Below, piece by piece: positions 21,170-33,754 of a stretch of DNA of 64,000 nt. A program made the position numbers and the translations under genes. Below the pieces are notes generated by a model that made no database searches, had not been told where the DNA came from, and worked only from the letters and a program-made list of their open reading frames with translations. Within the stretch, counting starts at the first letter, position 1. Every line of letters begins with the position of its first letter. The stretch spans positions 682,001 through 746,000 of the forward strand of contig NZ_CP017181.1 in the NCBI RefSeq assembly GCF_001729765.1, read 5' to 3'. Source of the DNA: Enterobacter kobei (GTDB taxonomy: Bacteria > Pseudomonadota > Gammaproteobacteria > Enterobacterales > Enterobacteriaceae).

Positions 21170-22936
21170 ATGAAAGCAGCGGCAAAAACGCTAAAACCAA
21201 AACGTCAGGAAGAACAGGCCAACTTTGTCAGTTGGCGTTTTGCGTTGCTTTGCGGCTGCATTTTACTGGCGCTGGGTTTCCTGCTGGGACGTGTGGCGTG
21301 GTTGCAAATCATCGCCCCTGACATGCTGGTACGTCAGGGTGATATGCGCTCTCTACGTGTGCAGGAAGTGTCGACATCACGTGGGATGATCACTGACCGT
21401 TCTGGTCGCCCGCTGGCCGTGAGTGTGCCGGTAAAAGCGATTTGGGCCGACCCGAAAGAGCTGCACGACGCCGGTGGCATTACGCTGGACAACCGCTGGA
21501 AAGCGTTGTCAGATGCCCTGAAAATGCCGCTGGATCAGCTGGCTTCCCGCGTTAACGCCAACCCGAAAGGGCGTTTTATCTATCTGGCGCGTCAGGTTAA
21601 CCCTGACATGGCGGACTACATTCGTAAACTGAAGCTGCCGGGCATTCATCTGCGTGAGGAATCCCGTCGTTATTATCCGTCCGGCGAAGTAACCGCTCAC
21701 CTCATCGGCTTCACTAACGTCGATAGCCAGGGGATTGAGGGCGTTGAAAAAAGCTTCGATAAGTGGCTCACCGGCCAGCCGGGCGAGCGCATTGTGCGTA
21801 AAGACCGCTATGGGCGCGTCATCGAAGATATTTCCTCTACGGACAGCCAGGCGGCACACAACCTGGCACTGAGTATCGACGAGCGCTTGCAGGCGCTGGT
21901 TTATCGCGAGCTGAACAACGCCGTAGCGTTCAACAAAGCGGAGTCTGGCAGTGCCGTGCTGGTTGATGTCAGCACCGGCGAAGTGCTGGCGATGGCTAAC
22001 AGTCCGTCCTACAACCCGAATAACTTTACCGGTACCGCAAAAGATGCGATGCGTAACCGGGCAATTACCGACGTGTTCGAACCTGGCTCCACGGTGAAAC
22101 CGATGGTGGTGATGACGGCGCTTCAGCGCGGCATCGTCAATGAAAACACGGTTCTGAACACGATCCCTTACCGTATCAACGGCCACGAGATTAAAGACGT
22201 GGCGCGCTACAGCGAATTGACCCTGACCGGGGTGTTACAGAAGTCGAGTAACGTCGGTGTTTCAAAGCTGGCGTTAGCGATGCCGTCCTCAGCGTTAGTA
22301 GAGACTTACTCACGTTTTGGACTGGGAAAGGCGACCAATTTGGGGTTGGTCGGAGAACGCAGTGGCTTATATCCTCAAAAACAACGGTGGTCTGACATAG
22401 AGAGGGCCACCTTCTCTTTCGGCTATGGGCTAATGGTAACTCCGTTACAGTTAGCGCGAGTCTACGCAACGATTGGCAGCTATGGCGTCTATCGCCCGCT
22501 GTCAATTACCAAAGTTGATCCACCGGTTCCGGGCGAGCGTATCTTCCCGGAATCCATCGTTCGTACCGTTGTGCACATGATGGAAAGCGTGGCGCTGCCC
22601 GGCGGCGGCGGCGTGAAGGCGGCGATCAAAGGCTATCGCATTGCCATTAAAACCGGTACAGCGAAAAAGGTGGGGCCAGACGGCCGCTACATCAACAAAT
22701 ACATTGCCTATACCGCAGGCGTAGCGCCTGCAAGCAATCCGCGTTTTGCGCTGGTGGTCGTCATAAACGATCCGCAGGCGGGTAAATACTACGGCGGCGC
22801 CGTCTCCGCGCCTGTGTTCGGAGCTATCATGGGCGGCGTTTTACGCACCATGAACATTGAACCGGATGCGCTGGCGACGGGCGAAAAAAGTGAATTTGTA
22901 ATTAATCAAGGCGAGGGTACAGGTGGCAGATCGTAA
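21170..22936 (+). CDS. ftsI: Septal peptidoglycan transpeptidase FtsI (PBP3)
   Basis: A 588-residue penicillin-binding protein that cross-links septal peptidoglycan. It has an N-terminal membrane anchor (about residues 24-44), a pedestal domain and a transpeptidase domain with the serine motif STVK (S307), SSN (359-361) and KTG (494-496). These positions equal those of E. coli FtsI, the target of aztreonam and other beta-lactams. No insertion is seen around residues 330-340, where resistance insertions are known in E. coli. It overlaps murE by 14 bases. Confidence 0.98.
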   Translation: MKAAAKTLKPKRQEEQANFVSWRFALLCGCILLALGFLLGRVAWLQIIAPDMLVRQGDMRSLRVQEVSTSRGMITDRSGRPLAVSVPVKAIWADPKELHDAGGITLDNRWKALSDALKMPLDQLASRVNANPKGRFIYLARQVNPDMADYIRKLKLPGIHLREESRRYYPSGEVTAHLIGFTNVDSQGIEGVEKSFDKWLTGQPGERIVRKDRYGRVIEDISSTDSQAAHNLALSIDERLQALVYRELNNAVAFNKAESGSAVLVDVSTGEVLAMANSPSYNPNNFTGTAKDAMRNRAITDVFEPGSTVKPMVVMTALQRGIVNENTVLNTIPYRINGHEIKDVARYSELTLTGVLQKSSNVGVSKLALAMPSSALVETYSRFGLGKATNLGLVGERSGLYPQKQRWSDIERATFSFGYGLMVTPLQLARVYATIGSYGVYRPLSITKVDPPVPGERIFPESIVRTVVHMMESVALPGGGGVKAAIKGYRIAIKTGTAKKVGPDGRYINKYIAYTAGVAPASNPRFALVVVINDPQAGKYYGGAVSAPVFGAIMGGVLRTMNIEPDALATGEKSEFVINQGEGTGGRS

Positions 22937-24410
22937 TTTGCGCGACCTTCTCGCTCCGTGGGTGCCAAATGCACCGGAGCGAGCACTGCGAGAGATGGTA
23001 CTGGACAGCCGCGTTGCGGCTTCTGGCGATCTTTTTGTGGCGGTGGTCGGTCATCAGGCGGACGGGCGTCGTTATATCCCGCAGGCGATTGCGCAAGGTG
23101 TTGCTGCCATTATTGCTGAGGCCAAAGATGAGGCAACCGACGGTGAGATCCGTGAAATGCACGGTGTGCCGGTTATCTATCTCAGCCAGTTGAATGAACG
23201 TCTTTCCGCTCTGGCAGGACGTTTTTATCACGAACCTTCCGACCAGTTGCGTCTGGTTGGCGTGACGGGCACGAACGGAAAAACCACCACCACGCAGTTG
23301 ATGGCGCAATGGGCCCAGTTGCTGGGTGAAACCGGCGCGGTAATGGGCACCGTGGGTAACGGCCTGCTGGGCAAAGTCAGCCCAACAGAAAACACCACCG
23401 GCTCGGCAGTTGACGTACAGCATGTTCTTGCCGGTCTGGCAGGGCAGGGGGCAACCTTTGCCGCGATGGAAGTTTCTTCGCACGGTCTGGTACAGCATCG
23501 TGTTGCGGCGCTGAAGTTTGCCGCCTCTGTGTTTACCAACCTGAGTCGCGATCATCTTGATTATCATGGTGATATGGAGCATTACGAGGCCGCGAAATGG
23601 CTGCTGTTCTCTACTCACCATTACGGACAAGCCATCATCAACGCCGACGACGAAGTGGGCCGCCGCTGGCTGGCGAAGCTGCCGGATGCGGTTGCGGTGT
23701 CGATGGAAGACCATATCAATCCGAACTGCCACGGCCGCTGGCTGAAGGTGGTTGAGGTGAATTATCACGACAGCGGGGCGACAATCCGCTTTGCCTCTTC
23801 CTGGGGTGAAGGTGAAATTGAAAGCCGCCTGATGGGCGCCTTTAACGTCAGCAATCTGCTGCTGGCCCTGGCAACGCTGCTGGCGCTGGGTTATCCGATG
23901 GCTGAACTGCTGAAAACCTCAGCGCGTCTGCAGCCTGTATGCGGCCGTATGGAAGTGTTCAGCGCGCCGGGCAAGCCGACCGTGGTTGTCGATTATGCCC
24001 ACACGCCGGATGCGCTGGAAAAAGCGCTGGAAGCGGCGCGCCTGCACTGCACAGGGAAGCTCTGGTGCGTGTTTGGCTGCGGCGGCGATCGCGATAAAGG
24101 CAAACGCCCGCTGATGGGCGCGATTGCGGAACAGTTCGCGGATATTCCGGTAGTAACCGATGACAACCCGCGCACGGAAGAGCCGCGCGCCATCATCAAC
24201 GACATTCTGGCGGGCATGCTGGACGCCGGTCGCGCCCGCGTGGTGGAGGGCCGTGCGGAAGCCGTGACCAACACCATCATGCAGGCCAAAGAAAATGATG
24301 TGGTTCTGCTGGCAGGTAAAGGCCACGAAGATTATCAGATTGTTGGCAATCGTCGTCTGGACTACTCCGACCGCGTAACGGCAGCGCGTCTGCTGGGAGT
24401 CGTCGCATGA
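22923..24410 (+). CDS. murE: UDP-MurNAc-tripeptide synthetase MurE
   Basis: A 495-residue Mur ligase that adds meso-diaminopimelate to UDP-MurNAc-L-Ala-D-Glu. The ATP-binding motif GTNGKTT is at residues 116-122, and the DNPR motif that recognises meso-diaminopimelate is near residue 414. The start is a GTG at 22923 inside the end of ftsI; it gives the E. coli length. Cytoplasmic step of lipid II synthesis. Confidence 0.98.
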   Translation: MADRNLRDLLAPWVPNAPERALREMVLDSRVAASGDLFVAVVGHQADGRRYIPQAIAQGVAAIIAEAKDEATDGEIREMHGVPVIYLSQLNERLSALAGRFYHEPSDQLRLVGVTGTNGKTTTTQLMAQWAQLLGETGAVMGTVGNGLLGKVSPTENTTGSAVDVQHVLAGLAGQGATFAAMEVSSHGLVQHRVAALKFAASVFTNLSRDHLDYHGDMEHYEAAKWLLFSTHHYGQAIINADDEVGRRWLAKLPDAVAVSMEDHINPNCHGRWLKVVEVNYHDSGATIRFASSWGEGEIESRLMGAFNVSNLLLALATLLALGYPMAELLKTSARLQPVCGRMEVFSAPGKPTVVVDYAHTPDALEKALEAARLHCTGKLWCVFGCGGDRDKGKRPLMGAIAEQFADIPVVTDDNPRTEEPRAIINDILAGMLDAGRARVVEGRAEAVTNTIMQAKENDVVLLAGKGHEDYQIVGNRRLDYSDRVTAARLLGVVA

Positions 24411-25765
24411 TTAGCATCACCTTAAGCCGGGCCGCTGCGGTACTGCACGGCGAACTGTTGGGTCCAGATCTGACCATTGACGCGGTAACCACCGACACCC
24501 GCAAAGTGACCGCGGGTTGTCTGTTTGTGGCGCTGAAAGGCGAGCGTTTTGACGCGCATGATTTTGCCGGGCAGGCTAAAGAAAACGGCGCAGGCGCGCT
24601 GCTGGTCAGCCGTAAACTCGATATCGAACTGCCGCAAATTGTAGTGAAAGATACGCGTCTCGCCTTCGGTGAACTGGCCGCCTGGGTTCGTCAGCAGGTG
24701 CCAGCTCGCGTTGTCGCGCTAACCGGATCATCAGGCAAAACGTCAGTGAAAGAGATGACGGCGGCGATCCTCAGCCAGTGCGGCAATACACTTTATACCG
24801 CGGGCAACCTCAATAATGACATCGGCGTGCCGATGACATTACTTCGCCTGACCAACGAACATGAATTTGCGGTGATCGAGTTAGGGGCAAACCACCAGGG
24901 GGAAATCGCCTGGACCGTGAGCCTGACGCGCCCGGAAGCGGCGCTGGTGAATAACCTGGCGGCGGCACATCTGGAAGGCTTTGGCTCGCTGGAAGGCGTG
25001 GCGAAAGCGAAAGGCGAGATCTACACCGGTCTGCCCGCTGACGGTATTGCCATTCTCAATGCCGACAACAACGACTGGCTGAACTGGCAGAACATCATTG
25101 GCTCGCGTAAAACCTGGCGCTTCTCGCCGAATGCGGCCAACAGTGATTTTACCGCGACCAATATTCATGTGACGTCGCACGGTACAGAGTTCACGCTCAC
25201 GACCCCAACGGGTGACGTAGACGTGCTGTTACCGCTGCCGGGTCGCCATAACATCGCCAATGCGCTTGCGGCTGCGGCGTTGTCGACGGCCGTGGGCGCG
25301 TCGCATGAGGCGATTAAAACCGGGCTGGCAACGTTAAAAGCCGTGCCGGGACGCCTGTTCCCGATCCCGCTTGCGGAAAACAAGCTGCTGCTGGATGACT
25401 CTTATAACGCGAACGTTGGCTCAATGACGGCGGCGGTGCAGGTGTTATCTGAAATGCCGGGCTACCGCGTCATGGTGGTCGGCGATATGGCCGAGCTGGG
25501 CGACGAAAGCGAAGCCTGTCATATCCAGGTCGGGGAAGCGGCGAAAGCGTCAGGGCTGGACTGTGTGCTGAGCGCAGGAAAACTGAGCGAGGCGATTAGC
25601 CGTGCCAGCGGCGTTGGCGAACATTTTGCCGATAAAGCTGCGTTGATTGAGCGCCTGAAGGCGTTGATTACAGAAAAACAAATTGTGACTGTGTTAGTGA
25701 AAGGTTCACGTAGTGCCGCCATGGAAGAGGTTGTGCACGCATTACAGGAGAACGGGACATGTTAG
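24407..25765 (+). CDS. murF: UDP-MurNAc-tripeptide--D-Ala-D-Ala ligase MurF
   Basis: A 452-residue Mur ligase that adds D-Ala-D-Ala to complete the UDP-MurNAc pentapeptide. The ATP motif GSSGKTSVK is at about residues 107-115, and the substrate region [12 protein letters not shown] lies near residue 327. It overlaps murE by 4 bases and mraY by 7 bases. Confidence 0.98.
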   Translation: MISITLSRAAAVLHGELLGPDLTIDAVTTDTRKVTAGCLFVALKGERFDAHDFAGQAKENGAGALLVSRKLDIELPQIVVKDTRLAFGELAAWVRQQVPARVVALTGSSGKTSVKEMTAAILSQCGNTLYTAGNLNNDIGVPMTLLRLTNEHEFAVIELGANHQGEIAWTVSLTRPEAALVNNLAAAHLEGFGSLEGVAKAKGEIYTGLPADGIAILNADNNDWLNWQNIIGSRKTWRFSPNAANSDFTATNIHVTSHGTEFTLTTPTGDVDVLLPLPGRHNIANALAAAALSTAVGASHEAIKTGLATLKAVPGRLFPIPLAENKLLLDDSYNANVGSMTAAVQVLSEMPGYRVMVVGDMAELGDESEACHIQVGEAAKASGLDCVLSAGKLSEAISRASGVGEHFADKAALIERLKALITEKQIVTVLVKGSRSAAMEEVVHALQENGTC

Positions 25766-26841
25766 TTTGGCTGGCCGAACACTTGGTCAAATATTATTCA
25801 GGCTTTAACGTCTTTTCCTATCTGACGTTTCGTGCCATCGTCAGCCTGCTGACTGCGCTGTTCATCTCATTGTGGATGGGCCCGCGCATGATTGCCCGTC
25901 TGCAAAAACTCTCTTTCGGCCAGGTGGTGCGTAACGACGGTCCTGAGTCGCACTTCAGTAAACGCGGTACGCCGACCATGGGCGGGATTATGATCCTGAC
26001 TGCAATCGTTGTCTCCGTGCTGCTGTGGGCGTATCCGTCTAACCCATACGTCTGGTGCGTGCTTACCGTGCTGGTGGGCTATGGGATCATTGGTTTTGTG
26101 GATGATTACCGCAAAGTCGTTCGCAAAGATACTAAAGGCCTGATTGCCCGCTGGAAGTACTTCTGGATGTCGGTGATCGCGCTTGGTGTGGCCTTCGCGC
26201 TCTATCTGGCAGGAAAAGACACGCCCGCGACCGAGCTGGTGGTGCCGTTCTTTAAAGACGTCATGCCGCAGCTGGGGCTGTTCTATATCCTGCTGGCCTA
26301 CTTTGTGATCGTCGGCACCGGCAACGCCGTCAACCTGACCGATGGCCTGGATGGTCTGGCCATTATGCCAACCGTCTTTGTGGCGGCCGGTTTTGCACTG
26401 GTGGCGTGGGCGACCGGTAACATGAACTTTGCTAACTACCTGCACATCCCTTATCTGCGACACGCGGGTGAGCTGGTGATCGTCTGTACGGCGATTGTCG
26501 GCGCGGGGCTGGGCTTCCTGTGGTTCAACACCTATCCGGCGCAGGTCTTTATGGGCGACGTCGGTTCTCTGGCGCTGGGCGGCGCACTGGGCATCATCGC
26601 CGTGCTGCTGCGTCAGGAGTTCCTGCTGGTGATCATGGGCGGTGTGTTTGTGGTCGAGACCCTGTCGGTGATTTTGCAGGTCGGCTCCTTCAAGCTGCGC
26701 GGTCAGCGCATCTTCCGTATGGCGCCGATTCATCACCACTATGAACTGAAAGGCTGGCCGGAGCCGCGCGTGATTGTGCGCTTCTGGATTATTTCGCTGA
26801 TGCTGGTGCTAATTGGCCTGGCAACGCTGAAGGTACGTTAA
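25759..26841 (+). CDS. mraY: Phospho-MurNAc-pentapeptide transferase MraY
   Basis: A 360-residue inner membrane enzyme with about ten membrane helices. It moves phospho-MurNAc-pentapeptide to undecaprenyl phosphate, giving lipid I. The catalytic aspartates lie in FVDDYRK (D115, D116), NLTDGLDG and FMGDVGS, and the HHH motif IHHHYELKG is near residue 324. Length as in E. coli. Confidence 0.98.
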   Translation: MLVWLAEHLVKYYSGFNVFSYLTFRAIVSLLTALFISLWMGPRMIARLQKLSFGQVVRNDGPESHFSKRGTPTMGGIMILTAIVVSVLLWAYPSNPYVWCVLTVLVGYGIIGFVDDYRKVVRKDTKGLIARWKYFWMSVIALGVAFALYLAGKDTPATELVVPFFKDVMPQLGLFYILLAYFVIVGTGNAVNLTDGLDGLAIMPTVFVAAGFALVAWATGNMNFANYLHIPYLRHAGELVIVCTAIVGAGLGFLWFNTYPAQVFMGDVGSLALGGALGIIAVLLRQEFLLVIMGGVFVVETLSVILQVGSFKLRGQRIFRMAPIHHHYELKGWPEPRVIVRFWIISLMLVLIGLATLKVR

Positions 26842-26843
26842 TC

Positions 26844-28160
26844 ATGGCAGATTACCAGGGCAAAAAAGTCGTTATCATCGGGTTGGGCCTTACCGGCCTT
26901 TCCTGCGTGGACTTTTTCCTTGCGCGTGGCGTGACGCCGCGCGTGATGGATACGCGTGTCTCTCCGCCGGGTCTGGACAAGCTGCCGGAACAGGTTGAAC
27001 GCCACCTTGGTGGTCTGAATGATGACTGGCTGCTGGCCGCCGATCTGATTGTCGCCAGCCCGGGGATGGCGCTGGCGCACCCTTCACTCAGCGCTGCGGC
27101 TGATGCGGGGGTGGAGATTGTCGGTGATATCGAGCTGTTCTGCCGTGAAGTGCAGGCGCCCGTTATTGCGATTACCGGTTCTAATGGTAAAAGCACCGTC
27201 ACCACTCTGGTGGGCGAAATGGCGAAAGCCGCAGGCATGAACGTCGGCGTGGGCGGTAATATCGGTCTGCCCGCACTGATGCTGCTGGACAAAGGCTGCG
27301 AGCTGTATGTCCTTGAGCTTTCCAGCTTCCAGCTGGAAACCACCTCCAGCCTGCGCGCAGCTGCCGCGACGATCCTTAACGTGACCGAAGATCATATGGA
27401 CAGGTACCCATTTGGTCTTCAGCAGTACCGCGCCGCCAAGCTGCGCGTGTATGAAAATGCCAAAGTCTGCGTGGTTAATGCCGATGATGCGCTGACCATG
27501 CCGGTGCGCGGCGCGGACGATCGCTGCATTAGCTTCGGTATCACCATGGGGGATTATCATCTGAACCGTCAGTTGGGTGAAACCTGGCTGCGCGTGAAAG
27601 GTGAGAAAGTGCTGAACGTGAAAGAGATGAAGCTCTCCGGCCAGCATAACTACACAAATGCTCTGGCAGCACTGGCGCTGGCGGATGCTGTTGGCCTGCC
27701 GCGCTCTTCCAGCCTGAAAGCGTTAACCACGTTTTCCGGTCTGGCGCACCGTTTCCAGCTGGCGCTGGAGCACAACGGCGTGCGCTGGATTAACGACTCC
27801 AAAGCCACCAACGTGGGAAGTACGGAGGCCGCGCTGAACGGTCTGCATGTTGACGGTACCCTGCATCTGCTGTTGGGCGGTGACGGCAAATCCGCTGATT
27901 TCTCCACCCTGAAGCCGTATCTTTCAGGCGATAACATCCGCCTGTACTGTTTCGGTCGTGACGGCAGCGAGCTGGCTGAATTACGCCCGGAGATTGCCGA
28001 GCAAACTGAAACGATGGAACAGGCGATGCGGCTGATCGCCCCGCGCGTGAAGCCGGGGGATATGGTGCTGCTCTCTCCAGCGTGCGCGAGTCTCGATCAG
28101 TTTAAGAATTTCGAACAGCGTGGCGATATCTTTACTCGCCTGGCGAAGGAGTTAGGCTGA
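26844..28160 (+). CDS. murD: UDP-MurNAc-L-Ala--D-Glu ligase MurD
   Basis: A 438-residue Mur ligase that adds D-glutamate to UDP-MurNAc-L-Ala. ATP motif TGSNGKSTV at residues 111-119; an N-terminal Rossmann-like UDP-binding part begins [13 protein letters not shown]. It begins 2 bases after mraY and its last base is the first of ftsW. Confidence 0.98.
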   Translation: MADYQGKKVVIIGLGLTGLSCVDFFLARGVTPRVMDTRVSPPGLDKLPEQVERHLGGLNDDWLLAADLIVASPGMALAHPSLSAAADAGVEIVGDIELFCREVQAPVIAITGSNGKSTVTTLVGEMAKAAGMNVGVGGNIGLPALMLLDKGCELYVLELSSFQLETTSSLRAAAATILNVTEDHMDRYPFGLQQYRAAKLRVYENAKVCVVNADDALTMPVRGADDRCISFGITMGDYHLNRQLGETWLRVKGEKVLNVKEMKLSGQHNYTNALAALALADAVGLPRSSSLKALTTFSGLAHRFQLALEHNGVRWINDSKATNVGSTEAALNGLHVDGTLHLLLGGDGKSADFSTLKPYLSGDNIRLYCFGRDGSELAELRPEIAEQTETMEQAMRLIAPRVKPGDMVLLSPACASLDQFKNFEQRGDIFTRLAKELG

Positions 28161-29404
28161 TGCGTTTATCTCTCCCTCGCCTGAAAATGCCGCGCCTGCC
28201 AGGATTTGGAATTCTGGTGTGGCTGTTTGCGGCACTTAAAGGCTGGGTGATGGCTTCGCGGGAAAAAGACTCCGATAGCCTGATTATGTACGACCGCACC
28301 CTGTTCTGGCTTACGCTGGGGCTGGCGGCGATCGGCTTTATCATGGTGACCTCGGCCTCGATGCCCGTCGGACAGCGTCTGGCTAACGATCCTTTCCTGT
28401 TCGCCAAGCGTGACGGGCTGTACATCATTCTGGCGTTCTGTCTGGCGCTGGTGACGCTTCGTCTGCCGATGGCATTCTGGCAGCGGCACAGTACGGCGAT
28501 GCTGATTGCGTCAATTATCATGCTGCTGATCGTACTGGTTGTCGGGAGCTCCGTTAACGGGGCATCGCGCTGGATTGCGTTTGGCCCGCTGCGTATTCAG
28601 CCGGCCGAATTCACCAAGCTTTCGCTGTTCTGCTACCTGGCGAACTACCTGGTGCGTAAGGTCGACGAAGTGCGTAATAACCTTCGCGGCTTCTTAAAAC
28701 CGATGGGCGTAATTCTGGTGCTCGCGATCCTGCTGCTGGCGCAGCCTGACCTCGGTACCGTGGTGGTGCTGTTTGTCACGACGCTGGCGATGCTTTTCCT
28801 GGCAGGGGCCAAGCTGTGGCAGTTCATCGCCATCATCGGAATGGGGATTTCAGCGGTAGTGCTGCTGATCCTCGCCGAGCCTTACCGTATCCGCCGTGTG
28901 ACCTCGTTCTGGAACCCATGGGAAGATCCGTTCGGCAGTGGTTATCAGCTGACGCAGTCGCTGATGGCGTTTGGTCGCGGTGAGGTTTGGGGGCAAGGGC
29001 TGGGTAACTCGGTACAGAAACTGGAGTATTTACCGGAAGCGCACACTGACTTCATCTTCTCCATTATTGGGGAAGAACTGGGTTATATCGGTGTGGTATT
29101 GGCGCTATTAATGGTATTCTTCGTCGCTTTCCGCGCCATGTCGATTGGCCGAAAAGCGCTGGAGATCGATCACCGCTTCTCAGGTTTCTTAGCCTGTTCA
29201 ATTGGGATCTGGTTTAGCTTCCAGGCACTGGTTAACGTCGGCGCCGCAGCGGGTATGCTGCCGACCAAAGGTCTGACGTTGCCGTTGATCAGTTATGGTG
29301 GTTCGAGTCTGTTGATCATGTCGACGGCCATTATGTTTTTGTTACGCATAGATTATGAGACGCGTCTGGAGAAAGCCCAGGCGTTTACACGAGGTTCACG
29401 ATGA
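28160..29404 (+). CDS. ftsW: Septal peptidoglycan polymerase FtsW
   Basis: A 414-residue SEDS-family membrane protein with ten predicted helices. Together with FtsI it polymerises septal glycan strands from lipid II. The SEDS hallmark stretch around [18 protein letters not shown] near the C-terminus and the large periplasmic loop ([16 protein letters not shown]...AHTDFIF) are present. It overlaps murD by one base and murG by 4 bases. Confidence 0.98.
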   Translation: MRLSLPRLKMPRLPGFGILVWLFAALKGWVMASREKDSDSLIMYDRTLFWLTLGLAAIGFIMVTSASMPVGQRLANDPFLFAKRDGLYIILAFCLALVTLRLPMAFWQRHSTAMLIASIIMLLIVLVVGSSVNGASRWIAFGPLRIQPAEFTKLSLFCYLANYLVRKVDEVRNNLRGFLKPMGVILVLAILLLAQPDLGTVVVLFVTTLAMLFLAGAKLWQFIAIIGMGISAVVLLILAEPYRIRRVTSFWNPWEDPFGSGYQLTQSLMAFGRGEVWGQGLGNSVQKLEYLPEAHTDFIFSIIGEELGYIGVVLALLMVFFVAFRAMSIGRKALEIDHRFSGFLACSIGIWFSFQALVNVGAAAGMLPTKGLTLPLISYGGSSLLIMSTAIMFLLRIDYETRLEKAQAFTRGSR

Positions 29405-30465
29405 ATCAACCGAAGCGGTTAATGGTGATGGCAGGCGGTACCGGCGGACATGTGTTCCCGGGGCTGGCGGTTGCGCACCATTTAATGGAGCAGGGCTGGC
29501 AGGTACGCTGGCTGGGAACCGCAGACCGCATGGAAGCCGATCTGGTACCGAAGCACGGTATTGAGATCGACTTTATTCGTATTTCCGGCCTTCGTGGCAA
29601 AGGTCTTAAGGCGCTGCTGCTGGCTCCGGTGCGTATTTTTAACGCCTGGCGTCAGGCACGCGCCATCATGAAGCGTTTTAAGCCTGATGTGGTACTGGGC
29701 ATGGGTGGCTACGTCTCTGGCCCAGGCGGGTTGGCTGCGTGGTCACTAGGTATTCCCGTCGTACTGCATGAGCAGAACGGTATTGCCGGTCTGACCAACA
29801 AGTGGCTGGCGAAAATCGCCACCAAAGTTATGCAGGCGTTTCCCGGTGCGTTCCCGAAAGCGGACGTGGTGGGTAACCCGGTGCGTGTGGATGTGCTGGC
29901 GCTGCCGCTGCCGGACACCCGCCTGACGGGGCGTGAAGGACCGGTACGCGTTCTGGTTGTGGGCGGCTCTCAAGGGGCGCGCATTTTAAACCAGACGATG
30001 CCGCAGGTGGCTGCAAAGCTGGGTGATGCCGTGACCATCTGGCATCAAAGCGGGAAAGGCGCGCAACAGACCGTTGAGCAGGCTTACGCCGCTGAAGGCC
30101 AGCCGCAGCACAAAGTGACCGAATTTATTGACGATATGGCTGCAGCCTATGCCTGGGCCGATGTCGTGGTTTGCCGCTCTGGCGCACTGACGGTAAGCGA
30201 AATCGCTGCCGCCGGTTTGCCCGCGGTGTTTGTCCCGTTCCAGCATAAAGACCGACAGCAGTACTGGAACGCGCTGCCGCTTGAGAAAGCCGGTGCGGCG
30301 AAGATATTTGAACAGCCACAATTTACCGCCGACGCGGTCGCCACTACCCTGGCGGGCTGGAACAGAGATGCATTGCTGGAGATGGCACAACGCGCGCGCG
30401 CGGTGGCAATCCCGGATGCGACTGAACGGGTGGCAAAAGAAGTGAGCCTGGCAGCCCAGGCTTAA
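29401..30465 (+). CDS. murG: Lipid II synthase MurG (GlcNAc transferase)
   Basis: A 354-residue GT-B glycosyltransferase that adds GlcNAc to lipid I on the cytoplasmic face of the membrane. G-loop [10 protein letters not shown] near residue 12, a second G-loop [10 protein letters not shown] near residue 185 and the UDP-GlcNAc site [17 protein letters not shown] near 260 are present. A 56-base gap with a small GCAGCGC / GCGCTGC hairpin (30471-30489) separates it from murC. Confidence 0.98.
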   Translation: MNQPKRLMVMAGGTGGHVFPGLAVAHHLMEQGWQVRWLGTADRMEADLVPKHGIEIDFIRISGLRGKGLKALLLAPVRIFNAWRQARAIMKRFKPDVVLGMGGYVSGPGGLAAWSLGIPVVLHEQNGIAGLTNKWLAKIATKVMQAFPGAFPKADVVGNPVRVDVLALPLPDTRLTGREGPVRVLVVGGSQGARILNQTMPQVAAKLGDAVTIWHQSGKGAQQTVEQAYAAEGQPQHKVTEFIDDMAAAYAWADVVVCRSGALTVSEIAAAGLPAVFVPFQHKDRQQYWNALPLEKAGAAKIFEQPQFTADAVATTLAGWNRDALLEMAQRARAVAIPDATERVAKEVSLAAQA

Positions 30466-30521
30466 CCCTCGCAGCGCGTGTTGCGCTGCACGAATTTTAA
30501 GTAGTCGATGGCGTTTAGAGA

Positions 30522-31997
30522 ATGAATACACAACAACTGGCAAAACTGCGTTCAATCGTGCCCGAGATGCGTCGCGTCCGGCACATTCACTTTGTTGGCA
30601 TCGGTGGTGCTGGCATGGGCGGTATTGCCGAAGTGTTAGCTAACGAAGGTTATCAGATCAGCGGGTCTGACCTGGCGCCAAACCCTGTTACGCAGCAACT
30701 GGCGTCGCTTGGGGCGACTATCTATTTCAACCATCGCCCTGAAAACGTGCGCGATGCAAGCGTGGTGGTGGTATCGAGCGCTATCTCCTCTGACAACCCG
30801 GAAATCGTTGCCGCGCATGAAGCGCGCATTCCGGTGATCCGCCGTGCTGAAATGTTGGCGGAACTGATGCGTTTTCGTCACGGCATCGCGATTGCCGGGA
30901 CCCACGGTAAAACCACGACCACTGCGATGGTTTCCAGTATTTATGCCGAAGCGGGTCTCGACCCGACGTTCGTCAATGGCGGTCTGGTCAAAGCCGCAGG
31001 CGTGCACGCGCGTCTGGGTCACAGCCGTTACCTGATTGCGGAAGCAGATGAGAGCGATGCGTCGTTCCTGCATCTGCAGCCGATGGTGGCGATTGTCACC
31101 AATATCGAAGCCGACCATATGGATACCTACCAGGGCGACTTTGAGAATTTAAAGCAGACCTTTATCAACTTCCTTCACAACCTGCCGTTTTATGGCCGCG
31201 CGGTGATGTGTGTGGATGACCCGGTCATCCGCGAACTGCTGCCGCGAGTGGGGCGTCAAATCACCACTTACGGCTTCAGTGAGGATGCTGACGTTCGCGT
31301 GGAAGAGTACAAACAGGTTGGTGCGCAGGGGCACTTCACGCTGGCGCGTCAGGACAAAGAGCTGCTGCACGTTACGCTGAATGCGCCAGGGCGTCATAAC
31401 GCCCTCAACGCCGCAGCGGCGGTGGCGGTGGCGACAGAAGAAGGCATCGATGATGAAGCGATCCTGCGCGCCCTGGAAAGCTTCCAGGGCACTGGACGTC
31501 GTTTCGATTTCCTCGGTGAATTCCCGCTGGAGGCAGTAAACGGTAAAGCCGGCACCGCTATGCTGGTGGATGACTACGGCCACCATCCAACCGAAGTGGA
31601 CGCGACCATCAAAGCTGCACGCGCTGGCTGGCCTGAAAAAAATCTTGTCATGATCTTCCAGCCGCACCGCTATACGCGCACCCGCGATCTGTATGATGAT
31701 TTCGCCAGCGTACTGTCACAGGTGGATACGCTGCTGATGCTGGATGTTTATGCAGCGGGCGAAACTCCGATTCCGGGGGCTGACAGTCGTTCTTTGTGTC
31801 GCACGATTCGCGGACGCGGTAAAGTTGACCCTATTTTGGTTTCTGACCCGGTACAGGTGGCGGAAATTCTGGCACCTGTGCTGACCGGTAACGATCTGAT
31901 TCTGATCCAGGGTGCGGGAAATATCGGCAAAATCGCCCGTACCTTAGCTGAAATCAAACTGAAGCCGCAAACTCAGGAGGATGAGCATCATGGCTGA
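30522..31997 (+). CDS. murC: UDP-MurNAc--L-Ala ligase MurC
   Basis: A 491-residue Mur ligase that adds the first residue, L-alanine, to UDP-MurNAc. ATP motif GTHGKTTT at residues 126-133; the N-terminal [17 protein letters not shown] binds the UDP part. Its end overlaps ddlB by 8 bases. Length as in E. coli. Confidence 0.98.
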   Translation: MNTQQLAKLRSIVPEMRRVRHIHFVGIGGAGMGGIAEVLANEGYQISGSDLAPNPVTQQLASLGATIYFNHRPENVRDASVVVVSSAISSDNPEIVAAHEARIPVIRRAEMLAELMRFRHGIAIAGTHGKTTTTAMVSSIYAEAGLDPTFVNGGLVKAAGVHARLGHSRYLIAEADESDASFLHLQPMVAIVTNIEADHMDTYQGDFENLKQTFINFLHNLPFYGRAVMCVDDPVIRELLPRVGRQITTYGFSEDADVRVEEYKQVGAQGHFTLARQDKELLHVTLNAPGRHNALNAAAAVAVATEEGIDDEAILRALESFQGTGRRFDFLGEFPLEAVNGKAGTAMLVDDYGHHPTEVDATIKAARAGWPEKNLVMIFQPHRYTRTRDLYDDFASVLSQVDTLLMLDVYAAGETPIPGADSRSLCRTIRGRGKVDPILVSDPVQVAEILAPVLTGNDLILIQGAGNIGKIARTLAEIKLKPQTQEDEHHG

Positions 31998-32910
31998 TAA
32001 GATTGCTGTCCTGTCTGGCGGCACGTCCGCCGAGCGCGAGGTTTCTCTGAATTCCGGCGCTGCCGTACTGGCGGGTCTGCGTGAAGGGGGCGTCAATGCG
32101 CACCTGGTCGATCCAAAAGAGGTCGACGTGACGCAGTTAAAAGCAATGGGCTTCGATAAAGTCTTTATCGCATTACATGGCCGTGGCGGAGAAGACGGAA
32201 CCCTGCAAGGGCTTCTGGAGTTGATCGACATGCCGTACACCGGCAGCGGCGTGATGGCGTCTGCCATCTCTATGGATAAACTGCGCAGTAAGTTACTGTG
32301 GCAGGGCGCGGGGCTACCGGTTGCACCGTGGGTGGCGCTGACGCGTCGCGAATTTGAATTGGGCCTGTCTGACAGCGTTAATACACGCATTGCGGCACTG
32401 GGCTTACCGGTTATTGTAAAGCCGAGCCGGGAAGGGTCGAGCGTAGGAATGTCAAAAGTCGATAAAGCTGAAGATTTAGCGTCGGCTTTAGCATTGGCAT
32501 TTCAACACGATGAAGAAGTTCTGATTGAAAAATGGCTCAGCGGGCCGGAATTTACCGTCGCGATGCTTGGCGAAGAAATTTTACCGTCAATTCGCATCCA
32601 ACCCGCCGGAGTCTTCTATGATTATGAGGCGAAGTATCTCTCTGATGAGACGCAATATTTCTGCCCTTGTGGTCTGGAAGCTGAGCGTGAAGCGGATTTA
32701 CAGTCCCTGGTGCTTAAAGCCTGGAATATTCTTGGGTGTCGCGGCTGGGGACGCATTGATGTGATGCAGGACAGTGACGGGCAATTTTACCTGCTGGAAG
32801 CCAATACCTCTCCGGGAATGACCAGCCATAGCCTTGTGCCGATGGCTGCGCGTCAGGCAGGAATGAGCTTCTCTCAGTTAGTCGTACGTATTCTGGACCA
32901 GGCGGGCTGA
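31990..32910 (+). CDS. ddlB: D-alanine--D-alanine ligase B
   Basis: A 306-residue ATP-grasp enzyme that makes the D-Ala-D-Ala dipeptide used by MurF. The motif HGRGGEDGT lies near residue 63, and the metal and ATP sites WGRIDVM and [13 protein letters not shown] lie near residues 254 and 270. Start choice: the ATG at 31981 sits directly on the AGGAGG ribosome site, while the ATG at 31990 is 9 bases after it and gives the E. coli length, so 31990 is used. Confidence 0.97.
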   Translation: MADKIAVLSGGTSAEREVSLNSGAAVLAGLREGGVNAHLVDPKEVDVTQLKAMGFDKVFIALHGRGGEDGTLQGLLELIDMPYTGSGVMASAISMDKLRSKLLWQGAGLPVAPWVALTRREFELGLSDSVNTRIAALGLPVIVKPSREGSSVGMSKVDKAEDLASALALAFQHDEEVLIEKWLSGPEFTVAMLGEEILPSIRIQPAGVFYDYEAKYLSDETQYFCPCGLEAEREADLQSLVLKAWNILGCRGWGRIDVMQDSDGQFYLLEANTSPGMTSHSLVPMAARQAGMSFSQLVVRILDQAG

Positions 32911-32911
32911 T

Positions 32912-33754
32912 ATGTCTCAGGCTGCATTGAACACGCGCAACCGCGATGACGAAGAAGAATATGCTTCTTCACGCCGGAGTAATGGAACGCGTCTTGCAGG
33001 GATTATTTTCCTGCTCGGGGTGCTGTGCACCGTGTTTATCAGCGGCTGGATGGTGCTGGGCTGGATGGAAGATGCGCAGCGGTTGCCTCTGTCAAAGCTG
33101 GTGGTGACCGGCGAGCGTCACTACACGCGTAACGATGATATTCGCCAGTCAATTCTGGCGCTGGGATCGCCCGGCACCTTTATGACTCAGGACGTCAATA
33201 TTATTCAGAGTCAGATTGAACGTCTGCCCTGGATAAAACAGGCGAGTGTCAGAAAGCAATGGCCTGATGAATTGAAGATTCATCTGGTTGAATATGTGCC
33301 CATTGCGCGTTGGAATGATCAGCATATGGTTGACGTAGACGGAAATTCCTTCAGCGTCCCATCCGATCGTGTCAACAAGCAAAATTTACCGATGTTGTAT
33401 GGCCCCGAAGGTAGCGAAAACGAAGTCTTGCAGGGTTTTCGTGAAATGGGTCAGGTGCTGGCGAAGGACAGGTTTACGTTAAAAGATGCTGCAATGACGG
33501 CGCGCCGCTCCTGGCAGCTGACGTTGACGAACGGCATTAAGCTCAACCTGGGGCGCGGCGACACAATGAAACGTCTGGCGCGTTTTGTAGAACTTTACCC
33601 GGTTTTACAGCAGCAGGCGCAGACGGACGGCAAACGGATAAGCTACGTTGATTTGCGCTATGACTCAGGCGCAGCAGTCGGTTGGGAGCCGGCTCCGGTC
33701 GAGGAACCTAATCAGCAACAGAATCAGGCACAGGTACAGGCAGAACAACAATGA
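32912..33754 (+). CDS. ftsQ: Cell division protein FtsQ
   Basis: A 280-residue bitopic divisome protein. It has a charged cytoplasmic tail, one membrane helix (about residues 28-50), a POTRA domain (from about 57) and a beta domain that binds FtsBL. The C-terminal tail is rich in Gln and Glu ([17 protein letters not shown]), which makes it a few residues longer than the E. coli protein. It overlaps ftsA by 4 bases. Confidence 0.97.
   Translation: MSQAALNTRNRDDEEEYASSRRSNGTRLAGIIFLLGVLCTVFISGWMVLGWMEDAQRLPLSKLVVTGERHYTRNDDIRQSILALGSPGTFMTQDVNIIQSQIERLPWIKQASVRKQWPDELKIHLVEYVPIARWNDQHMVDVDGNSFSVPSDRVNKQNLPMLYGPEGSENEVLQGFREMGQVLAKDRFTLKDAAMTARRSWQLTLTNGIKLNLGRGDTMKRLARFVELYPVLQQQAQTDGKRISYVDLRYDSGAAVGWEPAPVEEPNQQQNQAQVQAEQQ

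Noticed and set aside
31981..31989. ATG at 31981 as the start of ddlB
   Set aside because: It directly follows the AGGAGG site with no spacing. The ATG at 31990 has proper spacing and gives the family length.
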